Below the pieces are notes generated by a model, which saw nothing but the letters and a program-made list of their open reading frames with translations, had not been told where the DNA came from and searched no databases. A stretch of DNA of 6,238 nt from Actinomycetes bacterium (lineage in GTDB: Bacteria; Actinomycetota; Acidimicrobiia; Acidimicrobiales; RAAP-2): positions 1 to 6,238 of the forward strand of contig JAJZMN010000189.1 of assembly GCA_021850345.1 (NCBI GenBank). Direction: 5' to 3'. This document shows positions 6,238 through 6,238 of the stretch, in pieces. A program made the position numbers and the translations under genes. Each line of letters starts with the position of its first letter. Within the stretch, counting starts at the first letter, position 1.

Positions 6238-6238
6238 A

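Noticed and set aside
5830..6238. Minus-strand frame open from the right edge to about 5830
   Set aside because: It overlaps both the helicase N-terminus and the 39-codon partial gene in other frames. The partial gene has a plausible membrane segment and high third-position G+C, so this frame is more likely a by-product of composition.

Overview
The window is very GC-rich, with strong G/C preference at third codon positions. Together with an IS30-type insertion sequence of actinobacterial appearance, this suggests a high-GC actinobacterium. That is an inference from composition and gene style; no rRNA or marker gene is present to confirm it. No tRNA, rRNA or CRISPR array was seen.

Left part (1 to about 1435): the right-hand portion of an IS30-family element. 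It holds the C-terminal two thirds of a DDE transposase (cut by the window edge), then a same-strand gene of unknown function (704-1378), then a sequence at 1408-1435 that matches an IS30-type terminal inverted repeat. If that repeat is the element's end, the unknown gene is a passenger inside the IS, which is unusual because IS30 elements normally carry only the transposase.

Centre (1404-5912, minus strand): one very large gene of about 1,502 codons, ending just inside the IS terminal repeat. Its protein joins an N-terminal helical (possibly winged-helix) region, a DnaQ-like DEDDh 3'-5' exonuclease, a complete DinG/XPD-like superfamily 2 helicase without the usual Fe-S cysteines, and the first RecA-like lobe of a RecQ-type helicase. 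The RecQ part stops shortly after motif III at the IS junction. The last ten or so residues and the stop codon come from the IS end, so this copy has lost RecQ motifs IV-VI and anything beyond. The intact ancestor probably combined one nuclease with two helicase motors expected to run in opposite directions on DNA. This is the most notable content of the window.

Right part (5913-6238, minus strand): about 200 bp of intergenic sequence with a weak candidate promoter, then the last 39 codons of an upstream gene with one hydrophobic, probably membrane-spanning, segment. It runs in the same direction as the helicase gene, but the gap argues against tight translational coupling.
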